A stretch of 64,000 nucleotides of DNA from contig BSBM01000372.1 in assembly GCA_027924585.1 (NCBI GenBank), positions 11,233,501-11,297,500 on the forward strand, given 5' to 3'. A program made the translations under genes and the position numbers. The stretch comes from Larix kaempferi (taxonomy: Eukaryota; Streptophyta; Pinopsida; Pinales; Pinaceae). Positions 44,561 through 54,719 of this stretch are shown here, in pieces (positions within the stretch are counted from its first letter, which is position 1; each line of letters opens with the position of its first letter). The notes beneath the pieces are model-generated. The model did no database searches, had not been told where the DNA came from, and saw nothing but the letters and a program-made list of their open reading frames with translations.

Positions 44561-45690
44561 TAACTTGAGAGGAAAAAGAGAAGCTTAGGAAATCCTTGGT
44601 GTATTCTTGGCTGGTCAGAATAGGCGCTTCTCCCAACGAGTTTTTTATCTATTTGAAATAATTTCTAGCAGATGTGGTCCATTTTATCTCAGCATCCTTT
44701 CTTAGCATATCAGTAATTTCTTTCATTGTTTCAGCAAAGTTAGGAATAAATATCTGTAAAACAATTATTTTACCAATGAAAGATTGTACCTCTTTTTTGT
44801 TTCGTGGGAGATCGATCAGTTTGATAGCAGCAACTCTTTTCGGATCTATTCTCACACCATCTTTAGAAACAATATGACCAAGCAACTTTCCTTCTGTCAT
44901 GGCAAAAAAGGACTTCTTCTGGTTAAGAGACAAACCATACTTTCTGCACTTCTCAAAAGTTCATTTCAGGTGTTGAAGATGATCTTAATCAGATTTAGAG
45001 AAAACTGTCATGTCATCAAGGTATATGACAATGAATTTGTCTCTTTCTCCCACAAATGCTATGTCCATGGCCCTTTGAAATGTTTCCCCGGCATTCATAA
45101 GTCCAAAAGGCATTTTATCATACATGAACATTCCCCATGGTGTAGTAAAAGTCGTCTTTTCCCGATCATCAATATGCATTGCTACCTTATTGTAGCCTGA
45201 GAACCCATCCATCATAGAGACTTAGGTTGAGTCTACCACTTTTTGCAGGATGTGATCCATCTTGGGTAAGGGGTAATTGTCCTTCAACGAGCATTTATTC
45301 AGATTCCTGAAATCGACGCTAACCGGATTTCACCGTTCTTCTTTCTGACCGGTACCAGATTTGCCACCCATTCCAAATACCTTAGAAGGATGATATTTTT
45401 TGCATCTAGAAGCTTCCTCACCTCTTTCTCAATGATTGGTAGCAAAATAGGGTTCACCTGTCTCAACTTTTGTTTTACTGGTTTAGAATCAGGCTTTAAG
45501 GGGATCCTATGCTGAATTATAGAGGTATCATATGTCCTGAGGTCTTCATATTTCCAGGAAAAAACGTCAGCATACTCTTTAAACATTTCTTCATACCTTT
45601 GCCTCTGGTCCTTAGTAAGGGATTTTGACAGCTTGATGAACTTGGGGTCTTCCTCATTGCCGAGATTTACTTCATGCATGGCTTTAGTGG
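44561..45690 (-). pseudogene. Element F reverse transcriptase
   Basis: Three open pieces: 45299-45679 (FSWKYEDLRTYDTSIIQHRI, PVRKKNGEIR), 44985-45215 (MMDGFSGYNKVAMHIDD, KMPFGLMNAGETFQRAMD, catalytic VIYLDDMTVFS) and 44649-44933 (HIVSKDGVRIDPKRVAAI, FIPNFAE). Palm aspartates are present, but stops at the piece borders break the protein. The YEDL-YD entry segment is typical of Tat-like polyproteins and equals the last thing left of pol in element A. Confidence 0.86.
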
Positions 45691-45736
45691 TTGGACGTAT
45701 TGCTGGTTTGACTGGGACGCCATCTTTATCGAATAA

Positions 45737-46057
45737 TTACTCTAAAGGAACGAGGCCTTTTAGTATAAAAATGTTTTTTAATTGAAGAAATTTATGACCT
45801 GGGATTTTTTGCATGAATTCAACTCTCCCAGGATCTATTACCTGTGCATTACTTCCTTCAGCTTCTTCAGAGTCATCGTCAACCTCGGTGTTTGAAAATT
45901 CTCCGACCAATTGGAAAAAGCGCTTGATCTGTTGGTCGTCTTCAAAAACTTGCCAAATTTTAACATTGTCAGGGATGGAGGGGAAGTATCTCATTTCTAC
46001 TTCATACTTTAGCTTGGGCTTCTCGGCAGGATTGAAGGAGCTCACCATCATGGCCAA
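45737..46057 (-). pseudogene. Element F linker between RNase H and RT
   Basis: A 106-residue open stretch with FNPAEKPKLKYEVEMRYFPS and a charged tail. No domain is recognised. In Tat-like elements such a linker follows the archaeal RNase H. A stop lies on each side. Confidence 0.5.
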
Positions 46058-46081
46058 AGCGTCAGCCTGCTGATTTTCTTC

Positions 46082-46945
46082 TCAGGGAACAAAAGTAATA
46101 TTAAAGGCGTCAAAAAAGTTGTCAATAAGATCCCATGCCCGATGGAAATATGCTCTGAGTATGGGATGTTTAATCTGATAAATGTTTTTTATTTGATTCA
46201 CCACAAGCTCTGAGTCTCCAAACACCGCCAGATTAGTAATTCTCAAATTTCTTGCCGCTCGGAGGCCTAGGATGACTACTTCATATTCCACAACATTGTT
46301 AGTGGTGTCAAAATCCAGTTTGTATGACAGATTGACTTCGTCCCCCAAAGGTGATGTCAATACTGCGCCTGCTCCAGATTCATTTTTGGCAGACGCTCCA
46401 TCGAAGAAGAGTCTCCACACTAGATTTCGGCTATTTTCAGCTGCTGTTTCCACTGTCTGAATCTGTGTGACCTCGCCTTCGGCTGAACCTTCTACTAATA
46501 ATCTGTAGAAGCCCATATTTTCATCAGCGACATATATAGGATAATTCGTAGGACTATCTAGGTCACTGATGACATATGCGAACATGGCTTCTCTATACAA
46601 CCGCCTGGTTTCCCCAGCAAAAACAGGTATCGTAACATATTTCATATCCATCTGCATGGTTCCTCCCATCTTTTTAGCCCAACTTCTCGACAGTAGCATG
46701 CCATATTTAGCAGGGACGTCGGCTACTACCATGTCCATCATTACGCTCTTTGTTGGTATCTGGGCCAGAGTAACCACCATATATTTTATCATCCCTATGC
46801 ATTTTACCTTTCTGGAATCAAAACTATAAAGATCATGATATGGCCGGGTGATTTCCAGCCCCAATTGTTCCATGATAACTTTGGGCATTAGATTGTGGGA
46901 TGCTCCCGAATCTAGCATGCAATTGTGGAGAAGCCTATCATGCAC
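46082..46945 (-). pseudogene. Element F protease plus archaeal-type RNase H
   Basis: A single 287-residue open frame has two domains. Residues 1-100 are a retropepsin: NCMLDSGASHNLMPK, then MLLSRSWAKKMGG. From about 175 an RNase H reads WRLFFDGASAKNESGAGAVL (first Asp), NNVVEYEVVILGLRAARN (Glu) and VFGDSELVVNQI (Asp), ending IDNFFDAFNITFVP. This is the archaeal-type RNase H that plant Tat elements have acquired, normally described downstream of RT. Here it is fused between protease and RT, and the catalytic D-E-D looks intact. The product would be part of a longer polyprotein. Confidence 0.82.
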
Positions 46946-47332
46946 ATTCAGAGTGACGTAAAATAGAGCAGTGGGTTCTTCTTTATTATCAATATGTGGG
47001 CCACACTGAAAAGAGGGAGCCTCATCATTAAGGTTTATGGCACCTTGCTAGTCTGTGCCTTCGGCTCTGTGCAGCATCCTGTCTATCTGGCCCTAGTAGA
47101 TCAGATTTCTTATCAACTCAGTTAAAGGGACAGCTATTTTTAGTTTATTTAGCTCTTGCTCCAGACTGAAAGGGGTAGGCCCTTCTCTAGGGATTAATTC
47201 TATTATCTTTTGGGGGTTTATGCCTGGCCAATTAGGAACATCTGGGGTTGTGACTTTGACTTCTTTATCTTTAGAGAGAACTTTTACTTTGGGTAGAGTA
47301 GCTGCTTAAGGAGGCTTCATTTGGTCTAGATT

Positions 47333-47692
47333 TCATGGGGATTTTCTAATCATAGGTCCTCTTTGCTTGGGTGCAGCTTCTAACCTTGGTCTTACATTAT
47401 ACCTCTTTGGCATTCCTTCAAGTTGAGTACTACAAGAAGCTAGATGATCCTCAAGAAAATCAATACTCTCTTGGGTATACAGAAGATCCGAGCTATCTTC
47501 TTCGTATAACTGTGAACTCTCATAGTCTTTTCTAGTGAGATGCATGAGGTGTGAATCTTCTTCTACCCAATTTAGTTGTTCCTCAAAATCATCATAATCT
47601 TTTTCCACAGCAATACCGATCAGATTATTTTCTTTTTCACGAACAGGAGGTTTGAGTGGTTTTTCATCATTTCTTTTTTCTCTATATGCCAT
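47333..47692 (-). pseudogene. Element F Gag-protease linker
   Basis: Charged 119-residue open stretch after Gag, Glu/Asp-rich, with no CCHC knuckle visible. It is read here as the C-terminal part of Gag. A gap of about 390 bases with stops separates it from the protease. Confidence 0.5.
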
Positions 47693-47716
47693 CTGTAGAT
47701 TGAAAGGTCTTCTAAA

Positions 47717-48547
47717 CTAATTTTCAGGACAGGGAGGAGATGGTCGATTGGGACTGCTACTTTCAAGCTCCATTCTAGTGACCTTGTTTGAAAGGTTTTT
47801 TATGATACGAGTCATCTCGTCAATCTTAGCATCCTGATATTCTCTAATTTCTGAAGATATCCCTTCTTCCCTAGCCTTTCCTTTATCTCTGGGTTCAACC
47901 TCATTTGTCATCTTAATCTTTCCTCCCGCTCTCAAATTTCCTTCGACGTCGATGGCATCATCTTGCATGTCGCTAAGCGAGACTGGTCTTCTTTCTCTCA
48001 ATGTTATGGCGAAATCTGATGGGAAGGCAGCTGCATAAGTGACCCAAGCTACGGGTTCAGTAGGATGAATGTCCTCAAGGATTCTGAAATACTGCTTATT
48101 AAATATTGCTGTAAAATTGACCACATTTTCAGAGCCACTTTTCTTCAGGGTAGAAAACTTTGTCAGATAATATAAACTATCCCGTGTAATTCCCCACTTC
48201 TTAACGAATGTGGATTCCAAGATTTCCATAGTGCTAATAGAGGTGTTAGGTAAATATTTGAACCACTTTCTGGCCTCACCTTCTAGCGACTGGGCGAAAA
48301 TTCTCATGAATACATCATCGTGCTCGATCAGGATATTGTCTGTGAAGTCTTGAAACCGATCCACATGTTCTTCGGCAAATGCCTCTCTGCTACCATCATA
48401 CTTCGGCAACAGCTTCAAATAATGAATAGGCATGTCATTCAGGGGTGTGGGAAATTGCAGAGGTCCATGACGGCTTGCTACCCATCTTGGGGTTGGTGGA
48501 GGTGGTCCTCCGCCTCCTCCTCCTGACATGGGTTGACTAGGATTCAA
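47717..48547 (-). pseudogene. Element F Gag
   Basis: The 276-residue open frame begins with a Gly/Pro tract. From about residue 45 it has a Retrotrans_gag domain: LPKYDGSREAFAEEHVDRF, RIFAQSLEGEARKWFKYLP, FVKKWG and then a coiled-coil-like charged tail (DEMTRIIKNLSNKVTRMELE). It ends without a zinc knuckle. Capsid role. The preceding region to the primer site (48548-48975) has a few stops. Confidence 0.8.
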
Positions 48548-48978
48548 GGTTTTTTCCTGTGCGGCAATGAGGTTTCTAGGTAGAGTAATATGGTCTGCAA
48601 GTTCCTTGTCTATAGCAGGGGTCTTTCAGAAGCTCAAAAAATCAAAGGAAGAATTGGGATTTTGTTGAAAAGGATCGTTATTAGGGGTTCGGATAATAAA
48701 ATCGGACTAGGGAAACTATGGGCCAAACAAAGGGGAGGAGAATCTACGTTGGTAGCTTAGCGAAGTATACTGGAATCTACCACGTATGTGTCTCCAAGAA
48801 ACTGAATCTTCTAGGGCCACAAATTCCTCATGGCTAGTGTGTCTTCGTCCAAATGCCAAGTTTGCTACTGTGGAGTCGCCAGGTGGATTACAGCCTGCTC
48901 CTCAATTTTATCCACCATCAAACTGAGGGCATATAATTCTGTCGTTATACCCAGGGAAGATTTATCTTCTTGATTGCA

Positions 48979-48999
48979 CTCCCCGGCAACGGCACCAAA
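48979..48999 (-). promoter_or_regulatory. Element F primer-binding site
   Basis: On the minus strand TTTGGTGCCGTTGCCGGGGAG lies within a few bases of the LTR end at 49005. It matches the TGGCGCCGTTGCCGGGG primer type of Athila/Tat elements, complementary to tRNA-Asp, with one change. Confidence 0.88.
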
Positions 49000-49004
49000 A
49001 AATA

Positions 49005-51239
49005 TGTTAGTCCCAAAGACGTTCTAAAGCTATTTTTTAGAACTGTGCCTAGGCATCAATAATCACTTCTAAAAACTTTACTGAATCATAAAATAATCTG
49101 ACAGAAACAATGTAGAATTCTGATATTGAAATGTTAATGGGCAGTATTTCAATGTGCAAAGGAATCAGACTTTAGTAGCAGATGAAAATGAAATGGTGCA
49201 ATATAAAGGTACCGTGTAAGTAAATCTTTAAATTACATTTGCAGAAGGACGTGTTGAGCCTAAGGGAGGAATTCAACAGTCTGAACAAAATGAATAGAAA
49301 AGCATCACTAAATAATACGAGGGTATCACTTCAAGGTATATTATCCTGAACACTTCAATCACCAATTACCAAAGAAGAAATACTTTTAAGCATAGGCACT
49401 AATATAAACCCAGAAAAGCCCTGCATATCATACATAAATGGAAGAGATGGAAAACAGAAGAAGATACTAACTCAGCACATCAAAACTTTGAATCCATTAG
49501 CTCCAAGATAAATTAATAATATGTTCCCATATATTCATCCACTATCAAACATAGAAGTAATACTTATTACATCAGAGAGCCAACCTTTTGGCTATCGCCT
49601 ACTTGGCTATATATAGCCTTCCTACTCTAAAAACATAATCTGTTACGATCTGTTCAACTCAACAGCTTAGAGAAAGACAGTTTATACTCCTTAATAGAGT
49701 TTGTTACAAATAATAGAATTGAGTAAAATACTTGGTCCTTTGCCTGACCATGACCCGGGACCATTTTGATAATCAAAATAGTATGTCCGACTGGACAAAG
49801 AAAACATGCCACCCTGATATATAGGATAACCACGACATGAACTATCGAAACTGCAAAGAACTTCTTTCACAATTATCTCACTGCCTTTGGCCTAACATGG
49901 ACATGGTTGCAACCATACAACCAATGGATGATGCTTCACAGACCACTACTACTTCTCTTCTTCATCCCTTCCAAGCCCTTTGCTCTCGGAACCTGGATGC
50001 AATGGAACGAAGACCTACTACTGATGTCGGGCTATGGAACAGGACCTGATGTAAATAATGCTTTGTTAGAATCGTTCAGGTACTACCGCTCCGCCATTTG
50101 ATCATCATTGGCTAGGACCGGCGTATCTCAACCCCCCGTGCTTCTGCAACTGAGAGGCCACTCCTCCTTTTAACTCCTACATAGGATGAATTCTCCTTAG
50201 ACATCTCAGATGATACCTCGGGTTTATCTCGCCTACTGACACACAGTTGTGAAACAACAGGCTGCTCATGAACACTGGTCGTCTGGCCTCTCAGTGTTCC
50301 TGGAGAGGCACCTCTCGAAATGTAGTGAACCATGGGGGAAAAATCAGCTAATTCGCTCGAACCGAAAAACAAGTACCCAGCTTTCAGTGACGAAAAAATG
50401 AGGCGAAGGAGCTCTTAATGAAACAATAATGTCTAGCGGGGTATTTATAGAACTAACTGGGCCTTCCTTGGTAAATGAGCTTGTACCATTTGTAATCATT
50501 GCCTGACACCTTTCGAGCTTTGCACACAGAGAGTGAGCTATAACTTGGTACGATGCCGACGGCGTTAATCATTATTGGAGATGGCCACTTCAGCGTGAAA
50601 AGTGAAAACGAAAAAAATAGAAAACCGTTGATGGTATTCAGGCTCTTCGAAAAGTGGTGTTAGAAACCCCCTTTAGAACCCCTAAATGACTTTGGAGGCG
50701 CCACATGGAATCAGTGGTTTTTTCCTTAGGGAGGGGCTGCTTGCTATATACTTCGCGCATCTTTTCTACCTTGGCGCTCTTTTAACCATCGATCTCCTGC
50801 TAGGCTATCTCGAGATGAGCGTCTAGAAACCCACAACTCTCGGGATAGGTCCCTCTCCATACCTACTCGTCAGTAGGATCATATGTGCTTCAAAAACAAA
50901 CTCTCACGGCTTTACCGACTGGTTTCAGGGCCTTCGAAAAGAAGTTTGGGAAAACCAGCTTGACGCTCCTAAATAGATGAGAAGATGACACGCGTACATG
51001 ATGGTTTCTAGTCAGGGACAATTCGTTCCTTGGAAAACATAGGCTGCTCATGGATCCTGAAAACGTATTTTTAACACCGGCTTATGCTAGCTGATATAAC
51101 GAGCCTTCACTGCATTCTTTAACCAAGAAAACTTGTTCCAGCGACCTCTACCTATGTAACTTCGATGCCTCCAATCATCTTTCAAACATAGCTTCCGATT
51201 TAGCTGACGCCCTTTCTTTGACAGTGAATATCACTAACA
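49005..51239 (-). repeat. Element F 5' LTR (right copy)
   Basis: 2235 bp, same limits as the left copy, followed by target copy GTTGG at 51240. The two LTRs differ by scattered substitutions and small indels; I estimate several percent. The open frames in it have no protein family. Confidence 0.92.
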
Positions 51240-51620
51240 GTTGGAATTTTACTACATGTTATGTTTTCAGTCTAGGTTTTGGACCTGTCACATGGGCTTG
51301 TAAGAAGCAACAAGCTCTATCTCTCTCTTTAGTAGAAGTAGAGTATCGTGCAGTAGTTAATTCCAGTCAAGAAGGTTTATGGCTTTGACAGATCCTTTCA
51401 AAGTTGGATTCCAGTAGCAGCATTCGAATCCCCTTTGGTGCAACAATTAAAGTTCCATCAGGCTAGCCAAATATCCAGTTCAACATCAACACAACAAACA
51501 CATTGAGCTACATATGCACTTCATAAGAAATCTTGTTCGTGATCACGTTCTTGAAGTGCTCTTTTTCCCTACAGATGATCAAGTTGTAGACATCTTCACC
51601 AAATCTCTTACATAAGCGAA
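51240..51620 (+). pseudogene. Element E RNase H, second part
   Basis: After F the copia RNase H resumes: SLSLVEVEYRAV-like block (near 51330), NKHIELHMHFIRN (near 51490) and DDQVVDIFTKSLT (near 51575-51615). Several stops interrupt it. It joins the DTDWFDDPD block at 26070. Confidence 0.8.
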
Positions 51621-51760
51621 CATTTCTAGACTTTGATCTATGTTAGGAGTTTAGGAACTTGTCATTAAGAGGGGATAGGCTCTAATTCCTCCTTCCTTCT
51701 CCTAATAGTGTCACTTTTGTAAGTCCTTCAATCCTATCCCAATTTGTTCTTAAGGGGGGA

Positions 51761-52190
51761 TGTTAGGATATTTAGAAACTTAGGAGTTAGTTAAGATCAA
51801 TTTTTTATAATATATCCATTAGGAAAAGTGTGTTTCTTTAGTATGCATTAGTATGCATTTGTAAATATTTGATCTGACGGCCACGATATGTTCTATACAT
51901 AGAGTGATCCAATGGTTGAACTTCTCTTTGATCATAACTACCTTTGATCTGTCGCTTAACACCCGATTGGTCCATGATATCTATTTAAAAAGCATGGAGG
52001 GTCACTTGCTAGTTGATCAATTGTGAGAAGCTCATTTGTAACTTTCTCTCTTTTGCATAATAAACTGCCTCAAGTAGCTATTTGGATGGGGCTGTAGAGT
52101 GTTTCCCTTTTGAGGGTATAAACCATGTGAAAACATCGGTGTGTTGATATGTGATCTGTTTGTGTGAGTGGATACTCTAGGTGTTCGGTC
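51761..52190 (+). repeat. Element E 3' LTR
   Basis: Starts TGTTAGGATATTTAG directly after purine tract TTAAGGGGGGA (51750-51760). The end is not fixed because the other LTR is outside the window; a CA near 52180-52218 is likely. AATAAACTGCC near 52058 could be a polyadenylation signal. Between the RNase H and the LTR (51620-51750) nothing else is seen. Confidence 0.7.
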
Positions 52191-52840
52191 TTTTGGAATT
52201 ATCCTGTGAAGTCAAACAAATTTTGACCAATCTTGTATCACTAAAAACCTATGCTACTTGCCCTTTTCCTTGTAGCAACTTTAGACTTGATCTGTTTGAT
52301 GAGTTTTGCTACAAAAACACTAAAGCTAGAGCAAGTTTTTTTTTTCTTGTGTATGCCAAGACAATATCCTTCTACCTGTACATCATCATACCCCATCAAA
52401 TAACAACTTTTGATCCTGCATTATTAGCTTTAATTTCTTCATGATGTTTTTTTATTTACTGCATAATGGAATTGAAAATTTTCTTCATAATTTTTTCTTG
52501 ATTCTGCTGCCCTAAAGATGAACAGGGGATCTGCTCGAAACGTCAGTTTTAAATCCATTATGTAGTAAATCCAAAAATATCATGGAGTATTTTGAAAAAT
52601 GCTAAAACCTTAATCATCTTATAGCTTTAATTGTTCAATTTAAAATTCCATAAACTTCCTAATGGTCGAAACTCCAGAAGACCTCAAGCTAGCAGGAGAC
52701 TCAGGTTGTTTTTTTTGGACTCAACAAATTAATCAAATAAATTGGTAAGTGTTGTGCATTATGGTAGAAAATTTTATAGGAGAAAGAGCCTGACAACTCT
52801 TTGTTGTCTAAGTATTGTTGGTGACGAAAATACTTAATAC
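52191..52840. other. Unassigned AT-rich region with hammerhead-like motif
   Basis: No gene is recognised. The only structured part is 52455-52570 (separate entry). An open frame at 52181-52444 has no recognisable domain and overlaps the LTR edge. Confidence 0.5.
52455..52570 (+). ncRNA. Hammerhead-ribozyme-like core inside an inverted repeat
   Basis: CTAAAGA (52512-52518), a possible stem II (GAACAG/CTGCTC with one mismatch) and GAAAC-GTC (52537-52544) follow the layout of a hammerhead core, but the invariant G of CTGANGA is A here. The core lies between two arms of about 20 bases, ATTTACTGCATAATGGA and TCCATTATGTAGTAAAT, complementary apart from one or two bases. Stem I next to the core does not pair well. 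It is probably a decayed ribozyme of a Penelope-like or retrozyme-like element. Confidence 0.45.
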
Positions 52841-53607
52841 TACAAATAAATACTACTAACACATAAATACTACAAATACTACAAATAAGCAAAAGTTTCA
52901 TTAAGTAATTAATTATGAAGTAAGTAAAATAGTTATTTTCCCAAGTTTAAATTTAATGGTCGAAGTGCGAACTATTATATGTTCTAAAGTATAACACATC
53001 AATCCTACAAATAGGGAAAAGATTGCATTCATTCATTGGTTATGAAGTAAAATAGCTATTTACCCAAATTTAATCGTCCAAGTGCCAACTATTTCATGTT
53101 GTAAATTATATCATATAAATCCTAAAAATACAGAAAAGTTGCATAATTAATTAATTGTGAAGTAAAATGCTTTCAATTTACCCAATTATTGGTTAATTTG
53201 TAATTATCACAAAAGTAATATCTTACTCTTTTTTTTTTCTTTTTTTTCTTTTTTTTATATTCTGTGGAAACCCACCAATACTTCCCCACATTCCGTGGAT
53301 GGTAAGGATGGTAAACCGTCGGCCAACAATAACAGTTTGGCCTAACCCCTAAGGACTCAAAGCTCGAACTGGTGACCTCCCCCCATACCGAGAGAGTGTT
53401 CGCACGTCTTACAAATTGAGCTAACCCTTGGGACTTAAAAAGTAATATCTTACTTATTGTTCTATTATCAACTTAACAATACATAATCCAATATATTCAT
53501 CCACATGCCAACTATTCCAATTTGGAATCATAAACAATAACACACAAACCTTACAAATATGCAAAAATTGCATTCATTGGTTGATTATGAAGTAAAATAG
53601 TTATTGT
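52840..53607. repeat. Decayed tandem repeat, about 110-150-bp units
   Basis: Four or more units share CCTACAAATA, AAAAGTTGCATTCATT, GATTATGAAGTAAAATAG, TTACCCAAATTTAAT and AAGTGCCAACTATT in order. They occur near 52850-52970, 52975-53090, 53090-53210 and, after the SINE, 53455-53607. Units are 20-30% different. It is noncoding. Confidence 0.7.
53228..53437 (-). mobile_element. tRNA-derived SINE
   Basis: It is flanked by an exact 17-bp target duplication (53211-53227 and 53438-53454, AAAAGTAATATCTTACT). Read on the minus strand it has an A-box-like TAGCTCAATTTGTAAG (53408-53423), a B-box-like CAGTTCGAGCT (53361-53371) and a poly(A)-rich tail, seen as the T-rich run 53228-53262. These are the marks of a SINE transcribed by RNA polymerase III and copied by a LINE. 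The length is about 210 bp. Confidence 0.82.
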
Positions 53608-53864
53608 TATAACTATTTATGGAAAATTTATTTAAAATTGAGGATGCGTGAATGGAAATTGAAATTGAAATTGAAATTCAATGTATATTTATATAAATGT
53701 ATTTTACAATCTAGCCAATTTATATTTGGATACGACATGTGACAGACTTGGCACATATCATCCACTTTGGGGTGTAGAAAGGGCCTCTTGGACCAATAAC
53801 ATCAAGTCCACATCATGAATGCAAAAGTAGATATAAATAGACTGTCATATACATAGGATGAAAT
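53608..53864. other. Unassigned region
   Basis: AT-rich, contains a run of GAAATT repeats (near 53660). No gene or mobile element is recognised. Confidence 0.4.
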
Positions 53865-54161
53865 TCATGTGTTTGTATTGGAAATAGGTCCAACTATACA
53901 TTTAAAATGAAACATTGTTCCCAATACATATAATGGATGCTCATGCCCAAAAATGGAAAAAGAGAAGCTTGTGGCATAGACGCAAATAGACATCTTGTTA
54001 TGGCAATACACCACATCATGGCTAGTGTATATAAAGGGTGTCTGAATCACCTTGGCCACCCTTAACACCCCAGGCTCATCTTCTAAATCAATCTTCCTCC
54101 TCTTTGAGCCGGAGGAATCTTGAGCCTTCTTGCGTCTAGGTGTAAAATGTCTCTCTAGGCT
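53865..54161 (-). CDS. Candidate host gene, exon 3
   Basis: On the minus strand an acceptor TTTCCCTTTCAG ends at 54162, after which the reading is SLERHFTPRRKKAQD, then GSKRRKIDLEDEPGVLRVAK. This is a basic stretch like a nuclear localisation signal followed by an acidic run. The lower part of the frame (below about 54050) has no features and may be intron or untranslated. I do not recognise the family. The exon would follow the two exons at 54245 and 54410, but the joined frame has a stop exactly at the exon 2/3 junction. Confidence 0.35.
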   Translation of the reverse strand, partial: SLERHFTPRRKKAQDSSGSKRRKIDLEDEPGVLRVAKVIQTPFIYTSHDVVYCHNKMSICVYATSFSFSIFGHEHPLYVLGTMFHFKCIVGPISNTNT

Positions 54162-54244
54162 CTGAAAGGGAAACAACAATATATCAGTTCTATGAGTTCA
54201 TACAATTGAAAAATATAATTGGAATTCAAACCTTAAATACTCAC

Positions 54245-54302
54245 CTAAGACAATCTAGATTTAGTTTGGAGTTTTCCACCATTGTGATGAAGGATAGACA
54301 AT
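54245..54302 (-). CDS. Candidate host gene, exon 2
   Basis: 58 bases on the minus strand between acceptor ACATGTAG (ending 54303) and a consensus donor TTAG|GTGAGT (54239-54244). In the frame set by exon 1 it reads LSILHHNGGKLQTKSRLS and then TAG as the last codon of the exon. Either translation ends there, or exon 3 is used from another start, or the gene has decayed. Confidence 0.35.
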
Positions 54303-54409
54303 CTACATGTAAAAATAATGAATTTTTTTAAACTATGATTCTTTTAAGATTGTTTTTTTTATTTAAATAAAAAAATCAAAGAAAAAGGCAAAAATGTCGA
54401 AAGAATTAC

Positions 54410-54483
54410 CTAGAGGGAGGAGTTGGATATTTGTTTGGTGGTGGAGGCATGCCCGTGTTGTGGAAAATCGTCGTGGACGCCAT
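54410..54483 (-). CDS. Candidate host gene, exon 1
   Basis: ATG at 54483 in a good plant context (TTTCCATGGCG). It reads MASTTIFHNTGMPPPPNKYP, then TPPSR, to a donor CTAG|GTAATT (54404-54409). The Pro-rich start followed by spliced basic exons looks like a small nuclear protein; no family is recognised. Upstream (minus strand) a TATATTTAT lies near 54690, about 200 bases before the ATG. The short phase-matched exons argue for a real gene, but there is no transcript evidence. Confidence 0.38.
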
Positions 54484-54719
54484 GGAAACTGTGAACAAAT
54501 GGTAAAGAAATGGGTTGTGGGCCCCCTTTTTGTATACATGGAGTAACACGTGCATGCGTGACGTGGTTGCTTACGTGGAGGTTCAGAAATTGCCGAACCA
54601 GAAAAGCACCAACGTTGTTAAAAAATAACGCTTGCAAGCTCCAATTGCAAGAAAAGTGGGTACCATCTTTGCATGGGGACCCATAAATATATTCAATTTT
54701 TTAAGAGAATGTAAAGTGA

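Larger units (their letters stand above)
26094..51239 (-). mobile_element. Element F: Tat-like Ty3/gypsy element with two RNase H domains
   Basis: Two LTRs of 2234 and 2235 bp (TGTTAGTCCC...CACTAACA) and an exact GTTGG target duplication (26089-26093, 51240-51244). On the minus strand: primer site, gag, protease, an RNase H of archaeal type, RT, gypsy RNase H, integrase. The LTR copies differ at several percent by eye and coding frames are broken, so it is older than C or Da. Da (with Db inside) was inserted close to its 3' LTR. Confidence 0.92.
23232..52190 (+). mobile_element. Element E: old Ty1/copia element, outermost host of the nest
   Basis: Remains of gag-pol occur on the + strand at 23232-26093 and continue after the F insertion at 51240-51620, followed by a polypurine tract and 3' LTR. 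Order gag, PR, IN, RT, RH is copia. The two halves of RNase H are joined when F and one GTTGG copy are removed. Many stops and frameshifts show that it is the oldest layer. Its 5' end is left of B and G and so not in the window. Confidence 0.85.

Noticed and set aside
53371-53408. A functional tRNA gene at the SINE boxes
   Set aside because: A- and B-box-like parts are present but no acceptor stem pairs, and the body has a poly(A) tail and target duplications, so it is a SINE.
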